From contig BJKQ01000002.1 of NCBI GenBank assembly GCA_006538405.1, positions 2,108,001-2,172,000 of the forward strand: a stretch of DNA of 64,000 nt, read 5' to 3'. Under the pieces are notes generated by a model. That model was not told where the DNA came from. It was given only the letters and a program-made list of their open reading frames with translations, and made no database searches. The translations under genes were made by a program, and so were the position numbers. The stretch comes from Hansfordia pulvinata. Lineage: Eukaryota; Ascomycota; Sordariomycetes; Xylariales. Below are positions 47,057 through 59,058 of this stretch, one piece after another. Position 1 is the first letter of the stretch, and each line of letters opens with the position of its first letter.

Positions 47057-47431
47057 ATGGTGCTGTGGCTGGCCAACCTGTGCCACGGCGGCCTGCACGC
47101 CGCCGCCTCGAACAACAAGTTCCCCTCCGCGGCCGAGATGTGGCTCTGGAGGTCCTCCTCGGCCTACATCGGCTTCTGCGGCGGGCTGTGGGTGACGCTC
47201 AACGTGGCCGTGGCCCGGAGCCGCCGCCTGAACGACTTCTGGGAGCGCTGGATGGACGGGGAGAAGACGTGGTTCGCGAGCATCTCCCTCGTCGCCCTCG
47301 TCTTCATCTGCGGCCTCAGCCTGGTCCTCGCCAGGATCTACATTGTGGTCGAGGCGTTTGTCAGCATCCGCGAGCTGCCTTTGGGGGCCTACGAGACTCC
47401 GAAATGGAGCAACATCTTCCCCCACCTGTAG
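47057..47431 (+). pseudogene. 3' remnant of a fungal multi-TM protein gene
   Basis: ORF of 124 aa with clear protein character: two hydrophobic helices, WLWRSSSAYIGFCGGLW between them, and the C-terminal signature ARIYIVVEAFVSIRELPLGA followed by YETPKWSNIFPHL. This resembles the extreme C-terminus of a large family of uncharacterised fungal multi-TM proteins (usually several hundred residues) as I remember it. There is a stop 13 nt upstream of the ATG and no upstream exon with the expected N-terminal TM segments. It could instead be a short expressed two-TM protein. Flanked on the right by repeat copy B. Confidence 0.55.
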
Positions 47432-48311
47432 GAGGGTTTGAGAATGGGGGAAGGGGGGTTGAAATACTTTCTGACGTTTGCTGGTGGCTTGTTTGGGTTG
47501 GTGGGAAAATGGATGTTAGATTATACCCTCACGAGAACACCGTCTTCGGGTTCCTCGCTGTGCCTACCCACCTTGATTCACATCCACCTAAAAAGGTGCG
47601 AACGTAGCGAATTACCCAACCCATATGGCCCCTTGGAATGGATCGAAACCGCGAGAAGGAGGGCCCTAGGTTAAGCAAGCCAGTGATTTCCAAAGAGAAA
47701 AGTATCCCACGAGCACAGCCCAGTTCCCACGAGCACAGCCCAGTAGACACGGGCGGGCTGACCAGAGATATACCAGGCGAAACTCGTGCCAAGGCCAAAC
47801 CCCCACCGCAGGATGGTTCTGCTTCGGCTTTAGGGGCATTCCCAACCCTCACACTGGTGTGTAAAGGAGCTCGATCAGCATCTCAACCCGGGCCAATGCC
47901 CGGGAGACAGGAGCCCTTGCGGCGCCCTCTGGCTCGATAACCCGCAATGGGCGCCGATTCAAATGCTACGTATATATGCAAAGGTGAGAGTCTAGAAGCA
48001 ACTCTGACCTAGCTGCGGCTAACAACAACCAATATGACAGGGCACATGAATATCTGAACAAGCGGAAGGGATACTATTATCTCAACTATAGACTGACATT
48101 CGAGACACCGCCGGGTTGACCCCCGCAGAATGAGCATACATACAAGGTTGAGGAAGCAGCCCGTCGGCGTCTCGAAGAGGGCGTATACGTACAGAACATT
48201 GACGAGAGGAAATCCAAAAGGCTACTGCACCGGGTCGTCCATGTCAAATGAATGATCGACGGCCACTGATAGCGCCATTCCCCCATTGGCATCTCGAGAC
48301 TGGCCGAGGTC
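47432..48311. other. Intergenic region with diverged repeat copy B, downstream of pan1
   Basis: No gene recognised. It contains repeat copy B and its internal 20-bp tandem. The pan1 3' UTR is expected at the right end. Confidence 0.5.
47600..47769 (+). repeat. Diverged dispersed repeat, copy B, with internal 20-bp tandem
   Basis: Counterpart of 44653-44798, same orientation. It differs by an insertion formed by a perfect 20-bp tandem duplication (TCCCACGAGCACAGCCCAGT at 47705-47724 and 47725-47744), which is single-copy in A. Confidence 0.7.
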
Positions 48312-51300
48312 CTAATCGAGCACACGACCAGCCACCGACGCACCGCTGGTGTCCTTGGTCGTCGTCTTCTTCAACGACCTGCCAGCCTGGATTTCACCTA
48401 GAAAGCCAGCAGGGCGACCTCCACCCGAGGGAGCCGGGCTGTTGCCAGCAGCAGGGGCCGGCGGCGGGGGAGGAGGCGGAGGGGGGGCACCTCCCGCTCC
48501 GGGCATCGGAGGGGGCGGCGGCGGCGCGGCCGGCGCACCACTGCCTGGCATCGGGGCGGCGGCGGAGGCGCAGCCGGCGCACCACTGCCTGGCATGGGTG
48601 GCGGCGGAGGGGGTGACGAAGGGCCGGCTTCTGGCATGGGCGGGGGCGGGGGTGGTGCAGCTGGCGCGTCTGAAGCATCCTCCGCGGCCGGAGCTGGGGG
48701 AGGCGGCGGTGGGGTGAAAGGCGTAGAGTGGACAGCTGGCGAAGCAGCAGCCGACTTGTCGCCTGCAGCAGACATGGGCCGGGGTGGTCCCATGGACCCG
48801 AATAGCAGCGAGGCCAATGCGGACGCACCAGCTGCAGGAGGGTCATCGTCGTCAGAGCTCTCCTCATCGTCGTTGTCAGAGCCCCATTCGTCGTCGGTGT
48901 CGGGGCGCTTGCGACTGAAGCCTGTCGCCTGCGGCGCCATCGGTGCGAGCGGTGCCGGGGCTGGGGCCGACTTCTCCTGCTGCGCCATACGATGGAAGGG
49001 GTTCGTCGACACTTCAGGTTCGGCTTGCGCAGGTGCTGGCGGAGGAGGAGCAGGCGCTGCAGGTGCTCCGCCTGCAGGCGTGGCCGAGGGGTCGGAAGTC
49101 TGGGACATCATCCGGAAGTAGGGGTTGCGGCTCTCCGTCTCCGGACTGGAGCCTGCTGGAGGAGACGTCACAGAAACCGTGGGTGCCGGTGGGGGCGTGG
49201 CCTGGCGCTCAGGCTCTTGTGTCTCCACCTGACTGCCGCCGACCGTCGGTGTCGACTCTTGCGGAGTGGCCTGCTGGGGACCCTCGTCGTCTGAAGACGA
49301 GTCGTCATCCATGGCCTCGAGCTGTCGCTGCAGGTCCAGCTCTCGCTGTCTTGCGGCTTCGATCTCGGCTCGCCGAGCCGCAAGCTTGGCCTCTTGGTCC
49401 TTCGCCTCGGCCAAGGCAGCTTTCTTTTTCTTCTTTTCCTCTTCTTTCTTCAGCTTGCCTAGGCGAACCTGCTCCTCCAGAGCCTTGAGGCGGGCGTCTG
49501 CAGCCTCTCTTTCGTGACTGAGCTCGTCCTCCTGCTGCTTCGCTTGGGCTCTGTTGTACGTTAGCAGCTGATCGACTGTGAGTTCTGCATTTGACGGGTG
49601 GCTTACTCCATTTGCTCGGTAGCACGCTGCTGCTCCTCGCGCTCACGTGCGAGACGCTCTTCCTCGGCTCTCTTAGCGGCATCCTCCTCGGCCTTCTGGC
49701 TTGCATTTTCGTCATTCTTTGGGCCCTTGCGGGATGGTGGCGGCGGCGGTTTCTTCCCCTCCGCCTTGGCAGCCGGCGGAGGGGCGCCTGTCTCCTCGGC
49801 AATCCTGGCCTGGCGCTCGGAATCGCGCCGAGCGTCTTCCTCCTCAGCTTGTCGAAGTTTGGCGGCGCGCTCCGCTTTCTCGCGCTCGGTCCTTTGGGCA
49901 GCGGTCTCGCCAGGCTTGGAGGGCGCCTTGATGCCCATGGCCGCCATACGCTCCGCCATGCGCTGCTGTGCCTGCTGCTTGACAAAGGCAGCCCTTTCTT
50001 CAGGCGTCTTGTACGCCGAGTATGAGTTACCCCCAGGCGCAGGAGATGAACGCGCTGACTGGGTTTCTGCAGCTGCAGGGGCGGCGGGAGGTTGATACCG
50101 GGATTCGGCTGCGACAGGCTCAGTCGTGGCCGGGCGAGCTCCTTGACGATCCTGGTTCCTCACACGATTCGCACGGCTGGATCGCTGCAGATCGAATATG
50201 AATTCGCGAATTTCATCTTCGACACCAAGGGCATCTTCCCAGCGACGCTTCTCATGCTCGTTGCCCTTGCTCTGGCTGCCTTCTTTCAGGGTGTCCTCAA
50301 TTCCTCGGGAGAAGTCTCTGACGCTCTCTTCGACATCATGAACCATGCGTTCGTTGCTCTCTTTTTCGTTTCTGGCCTTGATGCTTTCCTCTTCAAGGCG
50401 CTTGGGTGCATCGGTGTCCTCTGGGGCAGCGTCAACCTTCTTGCCGGTAAGAGCGGCGGTGCGCTGCTGCATCATGGCCTTTGCTCTTGCTTTCAGGCGG
50501 TCTGATTCCGTAACAGCGCCGCCGGGGCCGGTTCCAACGATGTTCGAAGTACTGCTGGGATGGGCTTTGGCATCTTTGAGTCGGAAAAGCTCGATTTTGG
50601 CATCGGCAATGGCTTTCTCCGTCTTCCTGACTTGAGAAGCAAGCTCGGGAATTCTGTCAGTAAGCTTCTGAAGCTGTCTCTTGAGAGTTCGACGCTCGGC
50701 GTCAGAATCACCACCAGAGGACGGGGCGTCAGGATGGGCATCGATGTCCTCTTGGACGCGGCGGATACGGCGATAGAGCTCCTCGGACTCGCGACGGTCG
50801 CGCCTGTCCAGGGCGTCGTCTTCCTCCTGAGCGGACTCATCCTTGAAATCCATTGCTTGCAAAAGGACCTCCTTCTCCTTGATCTTCTTTCTGAGCTGGT
50901 CCAGAGAGAGCTCCTCATTCGTTGCGACAGATGAAGGGGAATCGGTTCGTGGAGAGCTGGTGCCGCCCATCCTGCGTCGCGCGCTGGATCGGTAACCGAC
51001 ATCGTCATCATTGTTCTTGAAGACAGTGGCATCCTTGCGGCCTCCTGCAGACCCAGCACCAGCGCCGGTGAAGGAGCGGCTTTTCATGTAGCTAACGCCA
51101 GTTTTCTGAGGCAGCAGAGCTGCACCAGAGCTCTTGCGCACGTCAGATTCTTGAGACAGCATGGACTTGATTGTCCCGAGCGACTGATTCAAGTTGCGAG
51201 TCGAGGGCGGGACGAGCTCCGGAGGCAAGTTGTTGGGCACTGGGTAACCGTTGAGCTTGCGGTAGATCAAGTGCATAGCTACTGCGTACTCGTCCATGTT

Positions 51301-53102
51301 CAGACGACCCTTGTTGCCGTTGTCGGCGAGAGTCCAGATACGCTCCAGGTCTGGCTTTTCGAGACCACTTTGCCCGAAGATCTCAATGGCCTGGTCACCG
51401 CCAATGAAGCCCTTGTGCAGACCATCCCACGCGCGGAAGAGCTGGTCGTAGCGTTGCTTCTCGTCCTTGGTAATGGCCCACGGAATCACGGCGTTGCCTG
51501 CCAGACCAGCAGTGGTGAAGTTATTGCCACCCTCGCGGCCCTCTTGGGGCATCATACGGGCTTGCAGAGCATCAATGTTGGGCAGCCCAGTCGATGGAGC
51601 GTTGACTAGACCCCACTGGCCGGGTCGGCCGGTTGGCTGCGCATTAAGAGGCGCGGCAGGGGCAGAGAGACCACCAGCGAAGCCAGTAGGCATTGGGGGC
51701 ATCGGGGGTCGAGGCCCGTTGTAGCCCGTGGGTTGTGGGTTATTCATACCGCCGGCAAAACCAGTTGGCTGAGACAGCATGTTCTGTTGTTGCGGTTGCT
51801 GACCAGGGAAGCCGGTGGCTTGCGGCTGGAAGCCCGTGGGCTGCGGCTGCTGGCCAGGAAAGCCCGTCGCTTGTGGTTGCATCCCCTGGGGTTGCCCAGG
51901 AAACCCAGTTTGCTGAGCGGGAAAGCCTGTCATCTGGTTCTGGAGCAGTTGGGCGTTCGAGGGCTGTTGGATCGCGGGAGGAGCTGGGGGGTTCTGCCCT
52001 GACGCGGAAGCGCCCGCGTCGTCGGAGACGCTGAAACTGATGATGTCGACCATACTAGAGACCTCGTTTTTGATGTTGTCAGGCAGGCTGACCGGGAGGG
52101 GCTTGCCCACGAGCTTGATGTTGCAGAGGTACATCGCAAGAGCAAATTCTGGGAAGAGGAGTTCGCCGGATCGGGTTGTGTCGGCCAGTGTCCTATCATG
52201 TATCCGCAGGTTAGATGTCTGTGCTTGAGGACTCATCAGAGATTGACATACCAGATCTGCGACAGGGCGTCACCATCCAGCCTCGAACGGAGCAGCAAGT
52301 CCCGAGCCTTCTCCCCAGACATGGTCACGCTATTTTCGCCAATGGCCGATTTGAAAAGAGTCTCAAATTTGGCCTGGTCTTGCGCAGTGATGAAGGAAAG
52401 TCGGATGTTGGGAATCTTGTTCGTCTGCTTCGGCTGAGGGGCTTGCGATTGCTGGGTGTCTTGGGTCCCGCCCGTCTTGAAGGAGGCCGCCATGGCACTG
52501 AAGCCAGTGGGTTGCGCGGTCATGGCCTGGGCGGGGGCTTGCGCAGACGAAGGAGGGGCCAGCGCCGAGGACGAGGCGAAGCTGTTCTGCTGCTGCGGCT
52601 TCTGTTGCTGTTGCTGCTGGAATTGCTGCTGGTACTGCTGGGGGATCTGGGGCATCGGAGGCGCGCCGGTCTGAAAGTTCTGCTGGGAAGGAGCCTGGCC
52701 GGGGAAGCCGGTGAATTGGGCCTGGAGGCCCTGCGGCTGTTGTTGCTGGCCCGGCATCATACCCATACCAGTAGGCTGAGGTTGCTGCTGTTGAGCCATC
52801 ATTCCCATGCCTGTTGGCTGCGGTTGCTGCCGTGGCATCATGCCCATCCCGGTAGGCTGGGACTGCATGCCTTGCGCGCCCGGGAAGCCGGTGTACTGCT
52901 GGTTCAGGGGAGCTTGCCCGAAGCCTGTGGGCTGAGGCGCGAAGGGGCCCGGCTGTTGCTGACCAGGCTGCTGACCGGGAGCACCGGCGCCGCCCATGCC
53001 GAAGGAGTTGCCATATTGCTGCTGCTGCTGCTGTTGCTGGGGGGCGGCTCCGGGGCGGAAGCTATTGCCGCCGCCGAGGAAAGCGTTTGAGTTGGAATAC
53101 AT
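48312..53102 (-). CDS. pan1: Actin cytoskeleton-regulatory/endocytic scaffold PAN1, with apparent 1-nt frameshift near C-terminus
   Basis: Pan1 activates Arp2/3 and organises endocytic coats with End3 and Sla1. Model: complement(join(48312..49550, 49607..52192, 52252..53102)), about 1558 aa with one base restored. Introns of 56 and 59 nt restore [20 protein letters not shown] and EQMEAQAKQQ. The N-terminus has many Gln-rich PTGF/PTGM repeats, several fitting the LxxQxTG site of Prk1/Ark kinases ([28 protein letters not shown]). EH1 spans about 240-330 and EH2 about 520-610 ([21 protein letters not shown]). Coiled coils follow (about 700-900), then a charged Lys/Glu region, a poly-Pro region (about 1410-1510) and a WH2-like end ([15 protein letters not shown]). 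The frame changes at the CCCC at 48553-48556; one more C would continue the [18 protein letters not shown] repeat into the WH2 frame. Confidence 0.93.
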
Positions 53103-54552
53103 GGTGCGATGCGAGATGCCGCTGATGAAATGCACAGGCTCCACGGAGGAAGGGCAAGGAAAGGGAGGGGAGCGCGTGGAGCAACAAGGCTCCTCGATGG
53201 GGGCGCGTACCGACTGGACGTTCGGGTACGGGATCGTGGTTGAGAGAAAAGAGAGAGGGCAGCGAGGATGACGATGCTTGCGGAATACAAGAATGGGGAG
53301 GGTGAGACAGTTGACACGGACGTTGGCCGGTACGTACCCCCGTGCTTGCGTCGTGCCCGCCGGTGGCTGAGCTGCGCCTGGAACTCGTACAGGTACGAGG
53401 CGCAACCAATCGACAGCTGGAGCTCCTTCCACCTGTGGAGAGCGTAATAAAGCACCTGCAGCGTCTGGAGCTACTCGTACCTGGAAGGGCGGGTGAATGG
53501 GTCTCTCTGCTCCGGGTCTGACTTGGGGCCCTCTTGGGGGGCTGTTCACTGCCCACCTCCGGCTGGGCGGAGTAATCACGACACGACGGCCGAAACAGGT
53601 CAATACATAAGGTACCTACTTCAGCATCACATGTACTCGCCAAAGAGAAACTCCGGTGAAGAATGACTGGCCATCAGCAAGTTATGGTCACAGTCAGTAC
53701 AGACGTGAAGCTGAAGATACCCGTGTCTCTGCAGCTCATCCGGCCACTGGAGCTACCGGCCTCCAGTCGAAAGGCCAACGTCACATCGCAGCACTCCGCC
53801 CTGTGGACAGCCAATCACAATCTCCAATGAGCTATTTAATAGCAATCTATTCGCCCCATCAACCTACCTACGTGCCTAGTTTCCTACACGGGCGGCCGTT
53901 TCGACGTACGGGCACGTGAACGTTAGTGACCTTGGGACTGAGTGATGTTTGCCATGTTGATGCTCTTTCCATCCATCAGCGACTATGAGTACTCTTTCGT
54001 TTCTTCTTATACCAATCGGCATAAGTGACCAAGAACCGAGGAAGAACGCAAGCGACCGAATCACAGCTGGCCTTGGACACGCTCAGGTTGACAATTCGCC
54101 ATTCTGACGTCTACAGAACACTGAATGAGGTTTATGATGGTAACACGCGCAAGTGCAACGGCCATATGTGGTGCTGAAATTGTCATTCGCACCTGATTGA
54201 CTCTATAGATGGCCGTCACCCAACAGTGAGCAGATCCTTGGTATGAACAGGTGGGAAAGCTGTCAATAATTACAAGCTCAGTATCTGCTCATGTTTTTTA
54301 CCTGGCCTCTCCATTCACTTTATGTGAGTGGGTCAACCACGGGACCTTCCTTCTTCAAAGACCAAAACGCCTACATGAATGATTCCGTATCACCACATAG
54401 TCGTAACATCGTCAATAACACCATGAGCCCTGGAAGGAGGGCGGTTTTTGCGCAGCGAGACACTGGCAAAGCGGGGGGCGTCGGTGGCTCTGCCACTCAT
54501 GCTGAGCATGGCCGTCAAACCCAGACCACGCCAGCCTAGGCTGAAATTGCAT
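53103..54552. other. Intergenic region, pan1 promoter to C9-methyltransferase 3' end
   Basis: About 1.45 kb with no recognisable gene. The first ~250 bp upstream of pan1 is pyrimidine-rich on the minus strand, consistent with its 5' UTR. Confidence 0.5.
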
Positions 54553-56435
54553 CTAGACAATTGGGAAGCGCTCGTCGTTGGACTTGGTCCAGGCCGAGAA
54601 GTCAACAACCTTCTTGGCAGCCTCGAGGGCGCCGCTCAGGCCGAACGCATTGCCAATACCGTTGACGCGGTGCGTCGAGTTGATGTTCTTGACAAGCACG
54701 ATCTGGTAGCAAGTGGCGGTACCCTGGCGAGAGCCGATAGTAGCCCAGGCAAGGAAGAATTCCCAGATCTGAGAGAGATATTGTCAGTATACGGCACTTG
54801 GATGGCAATGGCCGGCAGATCATGACATGATCCGCCAAGGGTTTTACTTACGCGGAACCAGCGCTTGCCGTACTTGGCCTCGACCTTGTCCCGGTTGCCG
54901 AGCCAGTTACGGTACCATCTCCAGAGAGTAGCCGAGTAGTGGACACCGATGGTGTCAATGCCCTTGATCTCGAAACCAGCACCCTCGAGTCTGTCGACGA
55001 AGAAACCGAGAGGGGTGGAAGCGTCGGCACCGGGGAAGACATACTTGTTCATGAACAAGCCCCACATCAGGTCCTCGTGCTGCCAGTACTTGCGGAGACC
55101 AGCGATCTGCAGGAAGAAGACACCGTCGTCGTCCATCATGTCGTAGACCTGCTTGAAGAAGTTACCGAGCTTGCGAACACCGACGTGCTCGGCCATCTCG
55201 AGACAAGTGATCTTGTCGAAACCGCCCTCAGGGACAGGGATGTCGCGGTAGTCCATGCACAGAATCTTGCTTTGCTCCTCGGGCACACCAACATCACGCA
55301 TGGCCTTGTTGCCCCAGGCGGTCTGGTTGCGGCCCAGGGTGACACCGGTGGCGTTGGCCCCGTAGTTGACACTGGCAAAGCGGGCGAGCGTACCCCAGCC
55401 GCATCCAATGTCAAGCATGTTCTCGCCCTTCTTGAGGCCAATCTTCTCGCAAACAATGCCCAGCTTGTTGTCCTGGAGCTCCTCGAGAGTCTCCTCGGTG
55501 GTGATGTCGGAGATGATACCAGAGGTGTAGATCATGCGAGGGCCCAGGAACCAACCGTAGAAGTCGTCACCGCGGTCGTAGTGGTCACGGACCTGTTCCT
55601 CGTCTTTGTAATTGTTAGTTCCCAGCCATAGACGTTGTGTACAGTGTCGAGACGCGTCGGATGAGTAGGGGTCAGGAATCTTACCTTGGCTGCGCGAGTG
55701 CATAATGACCTCGGGGATCATGCCGAAGAGGAAGTAGCGGAACAGGCTGATGGTCCAGTGGAAGCTGGCCCAGTCGTGGCGGTACTCGAGGACCTCGAGG
55801 GCGTCACCGTTGAAATCGACGTCTCCATCGAAGTACATCTCGTGGAAGGTCTCGATGGGGATCTTGTTCTTGCCGTGGTACTTGGCCTGGTCCTCGGGCT
55901 TCTTGAAAGTGAGGTAGTGCTCGACGGGGCGGCCGGGGTACTTGGCCTTCTCGTTCTTGCGGGGGCTGAACATGGCATTACCCATCCAGAAGGCGCCGAG
56001 AATAGGCAGAGAGGTGAAGATGGCCAAAAAGATGGCAGTCTTCATGCCACCGCCGATCTTCCATGATAGCCACAGGGGGACACCGCCCAGGATGGAGCCG
56101 AGCAGGATGTTGGAGAAGTTGTCGCTGCCAGCCGAGTCGGCGGGGAGGGGAGCGTTGGCAATGGTCGGGTACTGCAGAGAGCTGAGTTAGTCGGGGTCGT
56201 CGGGGCTCGTGGTGAAGAGAAGATGGGACAGTGGCAGGCTCGGCAGAGATGCTCCCGCGGGCACTGGCCAGAGACCAGGTGAGGCTGTCACCACACAGCT
56301 CGGCGGCTGGGTCGTTTGTGATTGGGGCAGACTTACATCAGTGACCTTGACACCGCAGTCGGCGGGATGCTCCAGGGTCTGAGGGGCAGGGTCGGGAGTT
56401 TCGATGAACTCAAAGGGGGCGTTTTCTTTAGACAT
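54553..56435 (-). CDS. Sphingolipid C9-methyltransferase
   Basis: SAM-dependent enzyme that methylates C9 of the sphingoid base of fungal glucosylceramide, at the ER membrane. Model: complement(join(54553..54768, 54852..55603, 55685..56171, 56337..56435)), 517 aa, exon sum 1554 nt. Introns are 83, 81 and 165 nt; the 81-nt intron is in frame without stops but its removal gives the conserved HSRSQDEEQVRDHYDRG. Two hydrophobic helices lie at about 45-90 (ILLGSILGGVPLWLSW, TAIFLAIFTSLPILGAFWMG). The class I methyltransferase motif MLDIGCGWGTLARFAS is at about 257. Cyclopropane-synthase-like motifs follow (GVTLGRNQ, ITCLEMAEHVG, GVFFLQIAGLR). Intact. Gene names Mts1/Mts2 exist for paralogues, but orthology cannot be decided here. 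Confidence 0.94.
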
Positions 56436-59058
56436 GGCGAACGAATCGCTTCCTCCGAAGCCGCAGGACGGGAATCTGTGTTCGGGTCCTTGTGCGGCAG
56501 TGGTGTGGGTGAGGTCAGAGAGAAGGGAAAACCTGTGTGTGCGGCGGAGGGACGACGATTATCCAAATTATTATCTGCCCAGAGCAGTTCACCAATGGCG
56601 CCTCCTATTGGCTGAATAATGGTGTGCCTCCAGTAGCTGCTGCAAGCTCAGGTAGGTACCTCCCCTGGATGGCCGTCAAGGGTAGCTCAGGTACAGTTCA
56701 GGTAGGTATCCTTGAATTTACGTGGAGCTCCCAGGTACTTGCAATAGCCACCTTTACTCCCCCCCCCCTCCTGTCTGTCTGGTTGTCTTCTGTTTAGGTA
56801 CGAGTACTTCATTGCCAGTAGCTGATCCCCAGATACCTCTGTCTACCAGCTAGCTCTATTCCCAGTGTTCCCCATGATCAACCCCCCTCAAGCTACTTAT
56901 ATATGTGGCAACCAATGTGAGCTGCTCACAGGGCTTATCTCTTATGAAACTGGTGTGAAATGTGAAAAGCAGAAAGACCTGTTTTTTAAGTGCAATCTGG
57001 CAGCAAGCAGCAAGCAGGATAGGCCTATATGGCCAGCGCCAAGGGTAGATACATGAAGGGGACAATGCAAGTTAGCTGACCGCCTTCTACTAAGGATCTG
57101 GCAGTGTCCCGGAGGCTGGCATTGGGCTTGTCGGTGGCTGGGGATCTCAAGCTCCAGCAGGTATGCAGGTAAAGGTACCAGCTACCCGTACTTCAGAGAG
57201 CGGGAGCCACTCAGCCTCCTGTACCTGTACGGATATTCAACGCAGGGAGGTGGTCTCATCGCAACCCTTTGGCCGGATACCTGGATGTACTTTTAGGGTC
57301 GCTACATCGCTCAGAAAACTGGTCGGATATCCCATTTTCAGGCGTACCACTTTCGTGGCTATCAAGGGGGTTTCGAAGGTGGGGGCACCAGAAGACCCCA
57401 CTACACCCACCTCGCAAGCTAGGGGTCCAAGCCGCTGGAGCTGACGAGTACATTAGGTACGTTTGCACTGGTAGAGTGGCTGGAAATTCAATTTTTTGTG
57501 GTTGACGGGGAGGAGAAGCGCCGGCAGCGAGATTCACGGCAACACTAATCTGCAGTGTGCGATGACATTCAGACCTTCCAGTCAAGCAGCAGCTTGTAGG
57601 TTGCTTGCGAGCTAAAGGGCATGGCAATGCGAGATACACGAGCTTGTCCGGGCGCCCGGGGCCCAACAGGCCCGGAACCCCAGTACTGCATCTCGTTTCG
57701 TACGAGTACCAGACTCGTACTGCCCCTTTACCGTCTGCACGTCCTCTCACGAGAGTCCAGTCCCATGCTGCGACATGCCATCGCGGCTTCCACCCCGTTT
57801 TTCTTCTGCTCTTGCCTCATTTCGGTGTAGCTTGTCTTTGTTTCGCAGACCCAACAAAATCGACCATTCGGAAAAGCCGGCCCTGTTCTTAATAGAGGTG
57901 ACACGGTGATTGCGAGTACCTGGCACCGGGCAGCCTTTGCTTTTACGATTCGATTCATCATTGTCGGGTCTTGGTGGAGGTTGCCGACTTGGTTGTTCCG
58001 ACCACTCGGAGCGGCATCACTGTGGCAGCAGTACTCGTACGAGCAGCACGAATATTCGCCTGAGGCGTCACAGGCGTCTCTACCTGCCCGTCTCGAGGTT
58101 GCGTGTGAGCGGCGACGCTGGAGCAGACTCTTCATCGTCTAATCTCCCCCTTTCCCGCTAGACGCCTTGTAGATCTTGTGTTTTTGACACATGAGTGGAC
58201 CTTGATGATGAAGCCTGTTGAGCTTCTGGAAGGGTCTGCGGCATCGCTCGTTCATCATGAAGTCTTTACTGGTACTGCAGCGTAGCTGGTCTTCTGGCGC
58301 TTCGTACAAAGCCTGGTGTTCCCAAATTGCGATCCTTATTACAAGGTTCCCGTTTACTGGCACCAGAAGGCTGACCATGTGGCGTGCGTGGCTCCAGCTC
58401 ATGGCGCGTCTGTTCGATCGAAACCCTGCATGACCGCACCTTGAACCAAGGCCGCAGCATGCGTGTCCGCCTGGCTTCAGTAGATCGTCTCATCAAGGTT
58501 TATCACTACTCCGTACCAGATGTCTGAAGAGGCGCTGGCTCGCTCCTCTTATTATCCCAATGCCAGCCACTCTGCTGCCCCAGTCGTGGGTATCTCTGCA
58601 AGAGAATCCCAAAGTCCGTTTGAATTCGAGCTCTTGGCTACGAAAGGCGTATGACACCGAGATGGCTTGCCTGTAACTGTGAAGCACACATGCAGGCACT
58701 GTGACTCGCAGCCGAGGCGGCAGCCTCGTGGCACGGAAATGCGAGTCCAAAGCCAGGAGATCCATGGCACATCGCAGCAACCTGCAGCCCGGTGGGGGGC
58801 TTTTGGGGTCGCCGGCTTCTGCGGATACCGTTTCGTCCCCGCCATCCCGGTGGGTCCACCCGACCACCACTCTTCCCCATCACCACACGCGACAGCTTCA
58901 CGCTTCCGAGACGACGCTCCCCTCCCTACTGGTCACGGATTTCTCTGCGGATCCCCCAAAGGTCTCTGCATAGCTGAATTGGGCGGGCTTCTAATTGACG
59001 CCGACGCCACTGCGCGCACAAGCTCCCAGGAGCTCTTGCTTGCTCGCCGCCAGCCACC
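56436..59058. other. Divergent intergenic region between C9-methyltransferase and pseudouridine-catabolism genes
   Basis: About 2.6 kb. TAGGTACC/CAGGTAC-type repeats lie near 56650-56810, with CTCGTACGAG at 58034-58043. No recognisable ORF. It must hold the promoters of both divergent genes. Confidence 0.5.

Noticed and set aside
52215..53090. Plus-strand 291-aa Leu/Arg-rich ORF opposite pan1 exon 1
   Set aside because: Complement of CAG/CCG-rich coding repeats. Pan1 reading with EH domain is unambiguous.
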